From assembly GCF_022698165.1 (NCBI RefSeq), contig NZ_JALDAY010000007.1:62001-126000 (forward strand): a stretch of DNA of 64,000 bases. The letters are read 5' to 3'. Below the pieces are notes generated by a model. It searched no databases and had not been told where the DNA came from. It saw only the letters and a program-made list of their open reading frames with translations. Positions within the stretch are counted from its first letter, which is position 1. The number at the start of each line of letters is the position of its first letter. Positions 1-8,612 of this stretch are shown piece after piece. The stretch comes from Streptomyces cylindrosporus. Lineage in GTDB: Bacteria; Actinomycetota; Actinomycetes; Streptomycetales; Streptomycetaceae. The position numbers and the translations under genes are program-made.

Positions 1-99
1 CCGACGGGATCAGGGTGGGCGAGTCCCCGCATTTCGGGTACCCGTGGGCTTGGAACCGCCCCCTCCGGGGTGGGTCCGAGCCGATGCCGAGGTGCAGCC

Positions 100-999
100 A
101 TGGGTGATGCGCAGCGCGTCACGGAGTCCGACCGCCTGCCGGACGAGTGGGGCAGGATCCTCGACCTGCTGCGCCGGACGCGCGGCTTCACCTTCACCGG
201 GTACAAGCACGGCGTGCTGGAGAGGTCCGTCAGCCGTCGGATGGCCGTCCTCGGCATCACCTCCTACACGGCGTACCGGCAGCGGCTCGCGGCCGGCCCC
301 GGCGAGTGCGATCTTCTCCTGCGCGCGCTGCTGATCGGCACCACGTCCTTCTTCCGCGACCCGTCGGCCTGGGACTACCTGCGTCGGGAGGTCGTTCCGG
401 AACTGCTGGAGGAGAGCGTTCCGGGCAGGGAGATCCGGGTGTGGAGCGCCGGCTGCGCCCGCGGCGAGGAGGCGTACTCGCTGGCGATCCTGTTCGCGGA
501 GGCGATCGGCCGGGGCCCGGTGCTGCCCGATGTGAGGATCTTCGCCACGGACGTGGACCCGGACGCGCTCCAGGTCGCGCGGAGCGGGCTGTACCCGGGC
601 AAGGCGGTGACCGCGATGCCGTCGCGGTTGCGCGACACCTACCTGACTCCGCAGGGCGACCAGTACCGGATCCGTTCCGGCCTGCGGTGCTCCGTGGTGT
701 TCGGCCGACACGACATCATGCGCGACGTGCCGCTGTCCGGGGTCGACCTGCTGGTCTGCCGCAACACGCTGATGTACTTCGACACCACGACCCAGGCCGG
801 GGTCCTGGACGGGTTCCGCTTCGCCCTGCGTGGCGGGGGGTTCCTCTTCCTCGGCCGGGCGGAGACGCTGGCGATCTACGGCCACGACACGTTCGTACCC
901 GTGGAGCGGCGGCAGCGGGTCTACCGGCGGCTGCCGGACGGCCCGGCGGCGACCGAGCACCGGCCGGCTGCCGCCCGGCGACGCGATCGACGGCGCTGA
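100..999 (+). CDS. CheR-type SAM-dependent protein methyltransferase
   Basis: A 299-residue CheR-family protein. CheR enzymes methylate glutamates of receptor proteins with S-adenosylmethionine. An N-terminal helical domain (about residues 10-75) precedes the methyltransferase fold; the SAM-binding motif SAGCARGEEAYSLA lies near residue 116, followed by the FATDVDPDAL acidic strand and the CRNTLMYF strand typical of CheR. The ATG at 100 is preferred over the GTG at 70 because GAGG (89-92) sits 7 nt upstream of it. No receptor or CheB gene is visible nearby, and streptomycetes are non-motile, so the substrate is unknown; in such hosts CheR proteins are usually linked to multi-sensor kinases or phosphatases (inference). 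The upstream partner, if any, lies outside the window. Confidence 0.88.
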   Translation: MGDAQRVTESDRLPDEWGRILDLLRRTRGFTFTGYKHGVLERSVSRRMAVLGITSYTAYRQRLAAGPGECDLLLRALLIGTTSFFRDPSAWDYLRREVVPELLEESVPGREIRVWSAGCARGEEAYSLAILFAEAIGRGPVLPDVRIFATDVDPDALQVARSGLYPGKAVTAMPSRLRDTYLTPQGDQYRIRSGLRCSVVFGRHDIMRDVPLSGVDLLVCRNTLMYFDTTTQAGVLDGFRFALRGGGFLFLGRAETLAIYGHDTFVPVERRQRVYRRLPDGPAATEHRPAAARRRDRRR

Positions 1000-1030
1000 G
1001 ACTCGGCTGCCCGGACGCGCCGGGATGCTC

Positions 1031-1960
1031 TCAGCCGTGCGGAACGGTGCCGGTGTCGAGGGCCGCAGCGCGCAGGGCCGCGGCGAGCCGGGCGACCGGT
1101 TCGGTCGGCGGCTGGGGCATGCGGGCCAGCAGGAGGCGCCGCTGTTCCTGGGGGCCGCCGCGGACCGGCAGGACGCGTACGCCCGCGGGCGCGGCGGGCG
1201 CGAGGACGGCGGGCACGGTGGTCAGGCCGAAGCCGGCGGCGACCAGGTGCAGCTTGGCCAGCCAGTCGCGGGCGGTGTGGACGATCTCGGGCCGTTCGTC
1301 GAGGCCGGGCCACACCCCCATCAGCCGGTCCTCGCCGGAGGTGGAACCGGCGATCCAGCGCTGTCCCCGCAGATCGGCCACGTCGACGTACTCGCCGCGC
1401 GCGAGCGGATGGGAAGCGGGCAGGGCGAGGCACAGGGCGCGCTCGCTGAGCGTGCGCAGGGCCAGCGGCGGCGATTCGGCGTCCGGTGGCCGGAACGGCG
1501 GCGCCGACGCCAGCAGCGCGAGATCCAGGCTCCCGGCCCGCAACGCGCGGACCAGCGCCGGGGTGCTGCCCTCCCGGGTGACGACCCGCAGGGCGGGATC
1601 CGTCTCGCGCAGCCGGGCCAGCGCGCCGGGCAGCAGTACGGCGCCGGCGCTCGGGAACCAGCCCAGCCGGACGGTCCCGGCCTGCCCGGGCAGGCCGGAC
1701 AACTCCCGGGCGGCGGCGTCGATCTCGTCGAGCACCGCCCTGGCGCGCCGCAGCACGACATGCCCGGCCGGGGTCAGCCGTGCGCCGTCCCTGCGCCGCT
1801 CCAGCAGTTCCGTGCCGGCCGCCCGTTCGATCGCGGCGATCTGCCGGGACACCGCGGACTGGGTGTAGCCCAGGGAGGCGGCGGCCGCGGTGAAGGTCGC
1901 CTGCTCGGCGACCGCTCGGAAGACCCGCAGTGCGGTGAGGGACACATCGGTGAAGTCCAT
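1031..1960 (-). CDS. LysR-family transcriptional regulator
   Basis: A 309-residue LysR regulator. The winged helix-turn-helix covers about residues 5-65 (SLGYTQSAVSRQIAAIERAAG is split by the recognition helix; the typical TxxGxxVLxxAR segment follows), and the rest is a periplasmic-binding-like effector domain with the usual ~200 residues. It is transcribed divergently from the SDR gene at 2032, with only 71 nt between starts, so it most likely controls that gene and itself. The effector cannot be deduced. Confidence 0.9.
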   Translation of the reverse strand: MDFTDVSLTALRVFRAVAEQATFTAAAASLGYTQSAVSRQIAAIERAAGTELLERRRDGARLTPAGHVVLRRARAVLDEIDAAARELSGLPGQAGTVRLGWFPSAGAVLLPGALARLRETDPALRVVTREGSTPALVRALRAGSLDLALLASAPPFRPPDAESPPLALRTLSERALCLALPASHPLARGEYVDVADLRGQRWIAGSTSGEDRLMGVWPGLDERPEIVHTARDWLAKLHLVAAGFGLTTVPAVLAPAAPAGVRVLPVRGGPQEQRRLLLARMPQPPTEPVARLAAALRAAALDTGTVPHG

Positions 1961-1980
1961 GACGATTCCGCATCGTAGCT

Positions 1981-2009
1981 GTGCCTGGTTCTCGTTGGAC
2001 TCATGGCAC
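1981..2009. promoter_or_regulatory. Candidate LysR operator between divergent genes
   Basis: An interrupted inverted repeat, GTGCC at 1981-1985 and GGCAC at 2005-2009, occupies the 71-nt gap between the LysR start and the SDR start. Its position fits an autoregulatory LysR site; the arms are short, so this is weak evidence. Confidence 0.3.
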
Positions 2010-2031
2010 GGGGGTTCCTAGCGTTGCCTGC

Positions 2032-2919
2032 ATGACCTCATCACGCATCGCCCTCGTGACGGGCGCCAACCAGGGTCTGGGCCGAGCCCTCGTCGAGGGG
2101 CTCGCGGCCCGGATGGATCCCGAGGACCTGGTCCTGCTCACCGGCCGCGACCCACGGCGCGTCGCCGACGCCGCCCGGGAGGTGGCCCAACTGCCCGGCA
2201 CACGCAGCCGAGTCGAGGGACGGGTGCTGGACGTCACCGACACGGACGCCGTCGCACGGCTCGCCGACGAGCTCACCGCGCAGCACGGCGGGGTGGACGT
2301 GGTGATCTCCAACGCGGTCGCCCGCGTCCTCCCCGACGAGTCGCAGGCGGCGCGCGCCGACGAGTTCATCGACGTCTCCAACACCGCCACCCATGCCCTC
2401 CTGCGTTCCTTCGGCCCCGTCCTGCGCCCCGGCGGCCGGCTCCTTGTGGTGGCCAGCAGCCTGGGCACCCTCGGCCATCTCGACCCACGGCTGCACCACC
2501 TATTCGACGGGGCGGACCTGGAGCAGGTCGAGTACGCCGTCGAGTCCTGGCGCACCGCCATCCACAACAGGACGTCCGAGGAGGCGGGTTGGCCGCGCTG
2601 GCTCAACGTGCCCTCGAAGGTCGCCCAGGTCGCGGCCGTGCGCGCGGTCGCCGCCGAACGCCGGGAGCGGGACCTCGCCGAGGGCACCCTGATCGCCTCG
2701 GTGTGTCCCGGGATGGTCGACACGGCCACCTCCCGCCCCTGGTTCAGCGACTACAGCCAGGCCCAGTCCCCCGCCCGCGCCGCCGGTCCCGTCCTCGACC
2801 TGGTCCTCGCCGACCACGTGGACCCGGCCCTGTACGGCGAGTTGGTGCGCTTCGGCAAGCCCCTGCCGTGGCACGACGGGACGCCGCTGGTCGAGCAGGA
2901 CCGGCTGCTCACGCCCTGA
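2032..2919 (+). CDS. SDR-family oxidoreductase-like protein with altered catalytic site
   Basis: A 295-residue short-chain dehydrogenase/reductase of the carbonyl-reductase type. The nucleotide-binding motif VTGANQGLGRAL starts near residue 9, and the CPGMVDT segment after the catalytic region matches family members such as human CBR1 (CPGWVRT). The catalytic YxxxK, however, reads NVPSK: the lysine is present but the tyrosine position holds asparagine. The ATG at 2032 follows the LysR-type gap; an upstream in-frame GTG at 1981 would overlap the putative operator and is not preferred. It may have lost or changed catalysis, or use another residue. Likely regulated by the divergent LysR gene. 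Confidence 0.85.
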   Translation: MTSSRIALVTGANQGLGRALVEGLAARMDPEDLVLLTGRDPRRVADAAREVAQLPGTRSRVEGRVLDVTDTDAVARLADELTAQHGGVDVVISNAVARVLPDESQAARADEFIDVSNTATHALLRSFGPVLRPGGRLLVVASSLGTLGHLDPRLHHLFDGADLEQVEYAVESWRTAIHNRTSEEAGWPRWLNVPSKVAQVAAVRAVAAERRERDLAEGTLIASVCPGMVDTATSRPWFSDYSQAQSPARAAGPVLDLVLADHVDPALYGELVRFGKPLPWHDGTPLVEQDRLLTP

Positions 2920-2929
2920 CCCGGTCGCC

Positions 2930-4615
2930 CTAGGGGCAACACCCGTCCCCGGGCGCGGACTTGGCGCCCGTTTCCAGGCGGCAGAAGCAGGACGCCTCGA
3001 CCGGTACGTCCGCCAGTGCCGTGGCGATCTTCAGCTGCTGGGCCACGATCGCGGCCTCGCCCGCCTTGCCGAGCCGTACGAGGCATTCGTGGAAGCCGTG
3101 CAGGGCCCAGACGTTGCCCGGGTGCTGCTGGGCGCGCGGGAGGGTGCCGTCGAGCCCGAGGTCGGCGCGGTAGACCGCCTCGGCCTCGGTGACCCGGCCC
3201 TGTTCGAGCAGCAGCGCTCCGTAGGCGTGCCGGGTGGGTTGCATCCACCCCCAGGGCTCGTCGTACGGGAGGCCGTCGTCGAGCTCGATCGACCGGCGCA
3301 GGGCCGCGAACGCCTCCTCGTAGCGGCCCTTGCGGTACTCCAGTTCGCCGTCGAGCATCGCGGCGGCGATAGCCAGGATGTCGGCGCAGGTGTTGTTGAA
3401 CAGCATCCGCGTCTCCGGCACCCGCTCGACCGCCGCCCGGAACAGCTCGCGTTCGGCGTCGGCCTCCTCGACGCGGCCCGTGGCGGAGAGGGCGACTCCG
3501 CGCGCGTAGTGCAGCATCGCCGTGGTGACGCAGTACAGGCGCGGGTCGTCGGGCATGGGGAGGCGCAGGACGTCGTCCCAGCGGCCGAAGCGGATCAGTG
3601 CGTGCACCCGCATGGCGAGGAAGCCCTCCAGCCAGTCCGCCATGGGCGGGCTCTGCACGCGCAGCAGTTCCTCGGGCACGGCCGCTTCGAGCCGTCCCAC
3701 CGTGTCGATCGCCTCCTGGAAGCGGCCGAGGAACATCGCGCCGTAGATCTTGAAGTGGAGGTTGTGGCACCGGTAGAGGGTGTAGAAGTTCATCGCCCCG
3801 GCCTCGGCGTGGTACTTCTCGTCGGCCTCGATCGCGTCGGTGTTGTCGGTGATCACGCGGCGGTAGTCGCCGCAGAGGACCTCCAGGTGCGAGGGCATGT
3901 GCAGGAGGTGTCCCGCGTCGGGCACGAGGCCGCGCAGCCGGTCGCCGGCGGGCAGGGCGGCCTCGGGGGTCGGGGACATCTCCATCAGGTGGATGTAGAG
4001 GTGGAGCAGGCCCGGGTGGACCGTGCCCGCCGCCGTGCCGAGCGCCCGCTCCAGCACGGCTCTGGCCTCGGTGGTGCGCGAGCCCGCCGCGGGGGTGCCG
4101 GTGCGGATGTCCCACAGCTGCCAGGGGGTCAGGTTCATCATGGCGTCCGCGTACAGGGCGGCCACGTCGAGGTCGTCGGGCGCCAGTCGGTGAACGGCCC
4201 GCATGCTGTCGGCGTAGGCGGTGTTCCACACGGCGCAGGTCTCGACCGCGGGAGCCTGCCGCTGCGGGTAGCGGGCGCGCAGTGCGCCGACGAGGGCCTG
4301 CTCGACCGGTGTCGCGCCGGCCGCTTTGGCGTGGGCGCGTTCGACGGCGGCGTGGGTGCGCTCGACGGTCCGCGACAGGTCCTGCTCGTCGAAGAACTCC
4401 CACGGCTTGTTGTAGTTGGGGCCCAGCGCGTAGGCGATGCCCCAGTCGGCCATGGCGCAGTCGGGGTCCGCCGCGGCGGCCGCCTCGAAGCAGCGGACGG
4501 CCTCTTCGTGGTTGAAGGCGTACGTCCAGTTCAGGCCCCGGTCGAACCACGTCTGCGCCTCGGCGGACGAGGTCGTCACGCGTCGGGTGTGGCCGCCGAG
4601 GTCGTAGTAGGTCAT
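2930..4615 (-). CDS. Tetratricopeptide-repeat protein, cytoplasmic
   Basis: A 561-residue protein with degenerate TPR helices through most of its length (for example FNHEEAVRCFEAAAAADPDCAMADWG near residues 35-60 and the C-terminal QGRVTEAEAVYRADLG). No signal peptide or membrane helix is visible. The C terminus carries a cysteine cluster, CFC about 20 residues from the end and a terminal CCP, which could bind metal. GAGGAG lies 5 nt upstream of the ATG. It is divergent from the FAD-domain gene at 4823. Proteins of this family are widespread and of unknown function; TPRs suggest a scaffold role. Confidence 0.8.
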   Translation of the reverse strand: MTYYDLGGHTRRVTTSSAEAQTWFDRGLNWTYAFNHEEAVRCFEAAAAADPDCAMADWGIAYALGPNYNKPWEFFDEQDLSRTVERTHAAVERAHAKAAGATPVEQALVGALRARYPQRQAPAVETCAVWNTAYADSMRAVHRLAPDDLDVAALYADAMMNLTPWQLWDIRTGTPAAGSRTTEARAVLERALGTAAGTVHPGLLHLYIHLMEMSPTPEAALPAGDRLRGLVPDAGHLLHMPSHLEVLCGDYRRVITDNTDAIEADEKYHAEAGAMNFYTLYRCHNLHFKIYGAMFLGRFQEAIDTVGRLEAAVPEELLRVQSPPMADWLEGFLAMRVHALIRFGRWDDVLRLPMPDDPRLYCVTTAMLHYARGVALSATGRVEEADAERELFRAAVERVPETRMLFNNTCADILAIAAAMLDGELEYRKGRYEEAFAALRRSIELDDGLPYDEPWGWMQPTRHAYGALLLEQGRVTEAEAVYRADLGLDGTLPRAQQHPGNVWALHGFHECLVRLGKAGEAAIVAQQLKIATALADVPVEASCFCRLETGAKSAPGDGCCP

Positions 4616-4822
4616 CCGGGCTCCTCAACGCTGCGGCCACCGCTTCGCACGATGCCCTCATCATGCCTTTTCGCCGCTACGGCGACCTGGTGGGCGCGCG
4701 CCGTGCCGCAGTGAGCCCTGTGTGCGCCTCCACCACCCTGGGGAAAAATCGCCATGTGACCGGTCGTCGGCCGGACATGGTGCAGCCCAGCCCCGCGTCG
4801 TCGAGAAAGCAGGTCCGCTCCC

Positions 4823-5545
4823 GTGCTGTTGCGTCTTCCCGAGTCCGTGTCCGAAGCACAGGAGTGCCTGGCGGAGGGTGCGGTGCCCATCGGCGGGGCC
4901 ACGCTCGTGTGGGCCGGGTGGCAACGGGACGGATTCCCCGAGCAGGCCATGTCGCTGCGCAACCTGCCGGAGGCCAACGTCATCGCGCCGGGCGCGCTCG
5001 GAGCCGCCGTGGTGCTGAACCGGATAGACGACCGCGTGCCCGAGGTGCTGCGGCGGGCGGCCGGCTCGGTGGGGACCGGTGCGGTACGCCGGACCGCCAC
5101 CGTCGGCGGCAACATCGTCGGCAGCACGCTTCGCTGCCTGCTCCCCGCCGCGCTGGTGCTGGACGCGCGCGCCACCGTGCTGGAGCGGGACCGGGTCTTC
5201 GAGACGGACCTCGCCGAACTCCTCGCCAAGCACCACCTGTTGGTCAGCCTGCGCTGGAGGGATCCGGTCGCGAGCAGTTACCGCAAGCTGGAGGGCGAAG
5301 CCGGCGGCCCGCCGCCCTTCGTCGTCGCCGCCGCGGTGCACGATGTCGGGGACGGGCCCGGTCTGCTGCGCGTTGCCGTGCGCGACGGGTACGAGGTGCT
5401 CGCCGACAGCGCCCCTTGTGACGCCGGGCCCGAACAGGCGATCGGTGCCCTGCGCGACACGGCCGTGGGCACGCTCCCCGACGCGGCCTGGGACGTGGTG
5501 CGCGAGCAGGTCACCGAGCTCCTGGACCGCCCGGAGGTCGGCTGA
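4823..5545 (+). CDS. Orphan FAD-binding subunit of molybdopterin-dehydrogenase type
   Basis: A 240-residue protein of the FAD_binding_5 family, which supplies the FAD (medium) subunit of xanthine dehydrogenase/CO dehydrogenase-like complexes. The first FAD loop is IGGATLV near residue 23 and the second is ATVGGNIVG near residue 92, followed by a shortened C-terminal domain. The family is usually about 280-290 residues, so the C-terminal part is short. No 2Fe-2S or Mo-subunit gene is adjacent, which is unusual. GTG start with AGCAGG about 9 nt upstream. Its last 35 nt overlap the convergent hydrolase gene. It may be a stand-alone flavoprotein or a relic subunit. Confidence 0.75.
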   Translation: MLLRLPESVSEAQECLAEGAVPIGGATLVWAGWQRDGFPEQAMSLRNLPEANVIAPGALGAAVVLNRIDDRVPEVLRRAAGSVGTGAVRRTATVGGNIVGSTLRCLLPAALVLDARATVLERDRVFETDLAELLAKHHLLVSLRWRDPVASSYRKLEGEAGGPPPFVVAAAVHDVGDGPGLLRVAVRDGYEVLADSAPCDAGPEQAIGALRDTAVGTLPDAAWDVVREQVTELLDRPEVG

Positions 5546-6485
5546 GGCCGTCGGGCATCAGGAATGACCTCAGTACGGTGAGCATCTCGTCGGGCGTCTC
5601 CTCCGCGGGGTAGTGCCCGCAGCCGGGAATGACCGCCGTCTCGACGTCGTCGGCGGCGAGCCGCATCGTCGCGCCGACGCCCTCGCCCAGGTTCTCCCCT
5701 CCCCCGATCGCCAGAACGGGCAGCTCCAGTCGCCGCGCCCGGCGCCGCTCGTTCTGCGCGACGGTGGTGTCGAGCGCGCGGTAGAACTCGAAGCTGGAGC
5801 GCAGTGCGGCCGGGTCCTCGGCGAGGGTGTCGACGTAGTGCCGTACCGCGTGATCCGGCAGCGGCTTCGCGGCCTTCGTGGCGAACTGGTGGCCGAAGAA
5901 GAGGTCTTCACGGCCGCGGACGAGGTCCTCGTTGAGACCGGAGAGCCGGTTGAAGGCGAAGTGCCACAGACGGTCGTTGGTCTCGCGGCTGCTGTGGAGC
6001 GGTGGGGAGGGGGACAGTCCCGGGATGGCCGCCTCGGCGACCGCGAGGCGGTCGATGCGGCCGGGGTGGTCGGCGGCGAGGGCGTAGCCGACCCACATGC
6101 CCACGTCGTGCCCGACCATCGAGAACCGCTCGTGCCCGAGCGCCGCCATGAGCGCCACCGCGTCGCTCGCGAGCGTGCCGGTGTCGTAGCCGTCGACCGG
6201 CTTGCCGGACTCGCCGACGCCCCGCGGGTCGAGCGCGACGACGCGGAAGTCCCGGGCGAGCGCGGGCATGAGCAGCCGCCAGGCGTACCAGGCCTGGGGC
6301 CAGCCGGCGTGGAGCAGGAGGGCGGGCCCCTCTCCGCCGGTGACGGCGTGCAGCCGGACGTCCCCGACATCGACGTGACGACTGGTGAAGGTGCGGGCGA
6401 ACCCCTCCGGGAGTCCTGGCGCCCGCGAGACGCAGCCCCGGCCCTCGGGGGCGGACGGGCCACTTGCAGCGTTCGTCACCATCAT
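5511..6485 (-). CDS. Alpha/beta hydrolase, epoxide-hydrolase-like
   Basis: A roughly 324-residue alpha/beta-hydrolase. HAGWPQAWYAWR provides the HGxP-type oxyanion segment, DPRGVGES is the conserved loop, and the nucleophile elbow GHDVGMWVG has aspartate, as in epoxide hydrolases and haloalkane dehalogenases; the C-terminal GCGHYPAEE supplies the histidine. Tandem ATGs at 6485 and 6482 follow GAGGACGAGG, so the start is placed there instead of at the longer upstream option (6524). It faces the TetR gene at 6607 across a 121-nt region containing two operator candidates, so it is likely the TetR target. Substrate unknown. Confidence 0.87.
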   Translation of the reverse strand: MMVTNAASGPSAPEGRGCVSRAPGLPEGFARTFTSRHVDVGDVRLHAVTGGEGPALLLHAGWPQAWYAWRLLMPALARDFRVVALDPRGVGESGKPVDGYDTGTLASDAVALMAALGHERFSMVGHDVGMWVGYALAADHPGRIDRLAVAEAAIPGLSPSPPLHSSRETNDRLWHFAFNRLSGLNEDLVRGREDLFFGHQFATKAAKPLPDHAVRHYVDTLAEDPAALRSSFEFYRALDTTVAQNERRRARRLELPVLAIGGGENLGEGVGATMRLAADDVETAVIPGCGHYPAEETPDEMLTVLRSFLMPDGLSRPPGGPGAR

Positions 6486-6530
6486 CCTCGTCCTCGTTTC
6501 GCCGGCCGCGACGGGCGACCGCAACGCTAT

Positions 6531-6586
6531 CCATCTTGGATCGATCGGTCAAAGATGGTGGGCGCATACTTGGACCGGTCGATCCA
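6531..6586. promoter_or_regulatory. Two related TetR-type operator palindromes
   Basis: Site 1 (6531-6558) is a 28-bp near-perfect palindrome: outer arms CCATCTT (6531-6537) and AAGATGG (6552-6558) match exactly, and 12 of 14 half-site positions pair. Site 2 (6569-6586) reads as the reverse complement of site 1's core: TGGATCGACCGGTCCAAG against TGGATCGATCGGTCAAAG. Both lie between the divergent hydrolase and TetR starts, site 2 ending 20 nt before the TetR ATG. This is the expected layout for autorepression and repression of the hydrolase. Confidence 0.75.
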
Positions 6587-6606
6587 GGCGCGGGAGGGTG
6601 AGCGGC

Positions 6607-7194
6607 ATGTCCGGCCGGAAGCAGTTCGACGTCGGCACGGCCCTGGACCAGGCCATGCGGGTCTTCTGGCAGCACGGGTACGAGGGCGCCTCGCTCGACG
6701 CGCTGGGCTCCGCCACCGGCCTCGGGCGCGGTTCGCTGTACGGCGCCTTCGGCAACAAGGACGCGCTGTTCCGCCAGTGCCTCGACCGCTACGCCTCGAT
6801 CTACGCGGCCCGGCACGAGAAGGCCCTCGCGGCGCACCCGGGCGATCCCGTACATGCCATGGAGGCCTTCTTCGACGCGACGCTGGCCCGCATCGCCGAT
6901 CCGTCGGTCCCGGTCGGCTGCCTCATCGCGCAGTCCGCCGCCCAGTCACCGGCGCTGAAGGCGGAGAACGGCGCCCGTGTGCGCGCTTTGGTGGACGCCC
7001 AACGGCGCCGGGTGCGCGGGGCGTTGGAGGGCGCGGCCGCCCCTGACGTACTCGACGAACTGGCCCTCTACGTCGTCGCCGTCAACCAGTCCCTCGCCGT
7101 GCTCAGCCGCGCCGGCACACCGGTGGAGGAACTGCGCGTCGTCACCCGCCTGGCCTGCGCCACGGTGGCGCACACCCTCGCCGAAGGAGCCTGA
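6607..7194 (+). CDS. TetR-family transcriptional regulator
   Basis: A 195-residue TetR repressor. The N-terminal HTH (about residues 10-55, with GASLDALGSATGLGRGSLYGAFGNKDALF) is characteristic, and the C-terminal helical domain resembles the TetR_C group with CLIAQSAA. The ATG at 6607 is preceded by GGGAGG at about 8-12 nt. Two palindromes just upstream and the divergent hydrolase gene give its likely regulon. The next gene begins on the base after its stop codon, so the two are cotranslated. Confidence 0.9.
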   Translation: MSGRKQFDVGTALDQAMRVFWQHGYEGASLDALGSATGLGRGSLYGAFGNKDALFRQCLDRYASIYAARHEKALAAHPGDPVHAMEAFFDATLARIADPSVPVGCLIAQSAAQSPALKAENGARVRALVDAQRRRVRGALEGAAAPDVLDELALYVVAVNQSLAVLSRAGTPVEELRVVTRLACATVAHTLAEGA

Positions 7195-7845
7195 ATGCGT
7201 CTCGGAGTGGTCGTCGCCGTCCTGTACTGCACGCAGTTCAGCAGGGAGCTGGACGACGCGGAGGCCGAACGGCTCGTCGGCATGATCCTGGAGCGCCCCT
7301 TCTACGACCTCACGGTGGAGGAGCAGTACGCGGGCATCGAAGCGGCCCTCACCGCCCAGTTCTGGGACGAGGACCTGTCCTGGCAACCGCACGACGAGGC
7401 GTCGATCCGTGACTTCCTGCGCCGCCTGCTGGACCTTCTGGACGCGCGGCGCCCGTGGCCGGAACCGCCGGTGCGCGCGCTGGGATTCGACCGCTGGGAG
7501 GAGTACAAGCACGGCGTGCTGCTGGCGCACGTACGTCTGCGCTCGCCCGCCCAGGACCGGCTGCACGCCCGCCTGCGGACCGTGCCCGGGGACCCGGAAC
7601 AACTGCGTGGCGTCGTGCTGCGGCTCGGCTCCGGGGACGAAGTCGCCGTGGTGGCACCGCCGTTGCCCGACGGGTACGACGCGGTGCTGATGGCGCTGCC
7701 GCCGCACCGGAGCGCGACGCAGGTGATCGACGCGTTCGTCACACACGCGGAGTGCGAGCGGGACCGCGTGTCCCCGCCGGGGCGAGGGTGGCTCCGGCGC
7801 CGGGGCGCGCCGCTGCCTCCCGGGGTGCGGCCGGCCCGCGCCTGA
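7195..7845 (+). CDS. Hypothetical protein co-translated with TetR
   Basis: A 216-residue protein of unknown family. It starts on the base after the TetR stop (TGA then ATG), with GAAGGAG inside the end of the TetR gene as ribosome site, so translation is coupled. No signal peptide or membrane span is evident; the sequence is acidic and helical in the N-terminal half (ELDDAEAERLVGMILERPF) and ends in a basic, proline-rich tail. Coding bias is normal. It ends 2 nt from the convergent lipoprotein gene. Function not recognised. Confidence 0.7.
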   Translation: MRLGVVVAVLYCTQFSRELDDAEAERLVGMILERPFYDLTVEEQYAGIEAALTAQFWDEDLSWQPHDEASIRDFLRRLLDLLDARRPWPEPPVRALGFDRWEEYKHGVLLAHVRLRSPAQDRLHARLRTVPGDPEQLRGVVLRLGSGDEVAVVAPPLPDGYDAVLMALPPHRSATQVIDAFVTHAECERDRVSPPGRGWLRRRGAPLPPGVRPARA

Positions 7846-7847
7846 GT

Positions 7848-8546
7848 TCAGCGGTCCAGGTCGTCCGCGTCCAGCACCTCGTCCGGCTTCGGCGCGCGCA
7901 CGTCGAGCGTCTCGTCGAAGTCGCCGAACGACGTGGTGGTGTGGAAGTCGCCGCCCTTGTAGACCGTCTTCAGCAGGTACGGCTTGCCCTGCGTCGCCAC
8001 GTAGAAGGTGTACGTCCCGCCCTTGTCGGCCTCGTCGGTGACCGTGAGCGCGACGGCCTCCTTGCCTTCGACGCGGGTGGGCCTGCCCTTCGTCGCCGTG
8101 CCGAAGGAGTCGAAGGTCCGCTCGCAGGAGGTGAGGCCCTTGTCGCCGTCCTGACCGGCCTCGACCGGCGACTTGATCCACAGCTTCTGTTCCGTGTCGA
8201 CGTCGGTGTCGCCGTTCCAGCGCCGGAGGTAGGCGCGGTCCGGTCGGACGTAGTCCGTGCCGCCGATGCGGATCTGTTCGAGCGTGCCGCCCTCGGACCA
8301 ACTGGTCCTGGCCCGGCACCGCTTGTCGAGGTCGGTCACCAGCCGGGTGGTGACCGTGCCGCCCTTCGTCGCGGTGCTGCTGACGTCGACCGTCACCGAC
8401 TTCAGCGCGCGCATGGTGTCGTTGGCGTCGTCGAGCAGTTCCTCGGCGGACCGGTCCTCGGTGCCGCCGTCGCCGCAGCCCGACAGGGCCGCTCCCGCCA
8501 GCAGGCACGTCAGTGCGGCGGTCACCGCGGCAGGCATGTTCCGCAT
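7848..8546 (-). CDS. Secreted lipoprotein, hypothetical
   Basis: A 232-residue predicted lipoprotein: the N terminus has a short basic region, a hydrophobic stretch (AAVTAALTCLLAGAAL) and a lipobox LSGC, so it should be acylated and anchored outside the membrane. The mature part is rich in beta-type segments (TVTVDVSSTATKGG, YTFYVATQGKPYLLK), broadly like LppX/LprG-type mycobacterial lipoproteins, but this is only a resemblance. The start at 8546 is chosen because GGGGAG lies 7 nt upstream; the ATG at 8570 has no ribosome site. Confidence 0.8.
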   Translation of the reverse strand: MRNMPAAVTAALTCLLAGAALSGCGDGGTEDRSAEELLDDANDTMRALKSVTVDVSSTATKGGTVTTRLVTDLDKRCRARTSWSEGGTLEQIRIGGTDYVRPDRAYLRRWNGDTDVDTEQKLWIKSPVEAGQDGDKGLTSCERTFDSFGTATKGRPTRVEGKEAVALTVTDEADKGGTYTFYVATQGKPYLLKTVYKGGDFHTTTSFGDFDETLDVRAPKPDEVLDADDLDR

Positions 8547-8612
8547 GAAAGGGCTCCCCGTTGTGGCCATGATCAGCCCGGGGAGCCTACCAAGGGCCCG
8601 GCTCCCGGCCGT

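Noticed and set aside
30-45. GGGTAC as a sigma-B-type -10 element before the CheR gene
   Set aside because: No GTTT-type -35 element at the right distance.
10-960. Long minus-strand reading frame of about 316 codons
   Set aside because: It is the antisense shadow of the CheR gene; low-complexity Arg/Pro/Ala-rich product and wrong codon-position GC.
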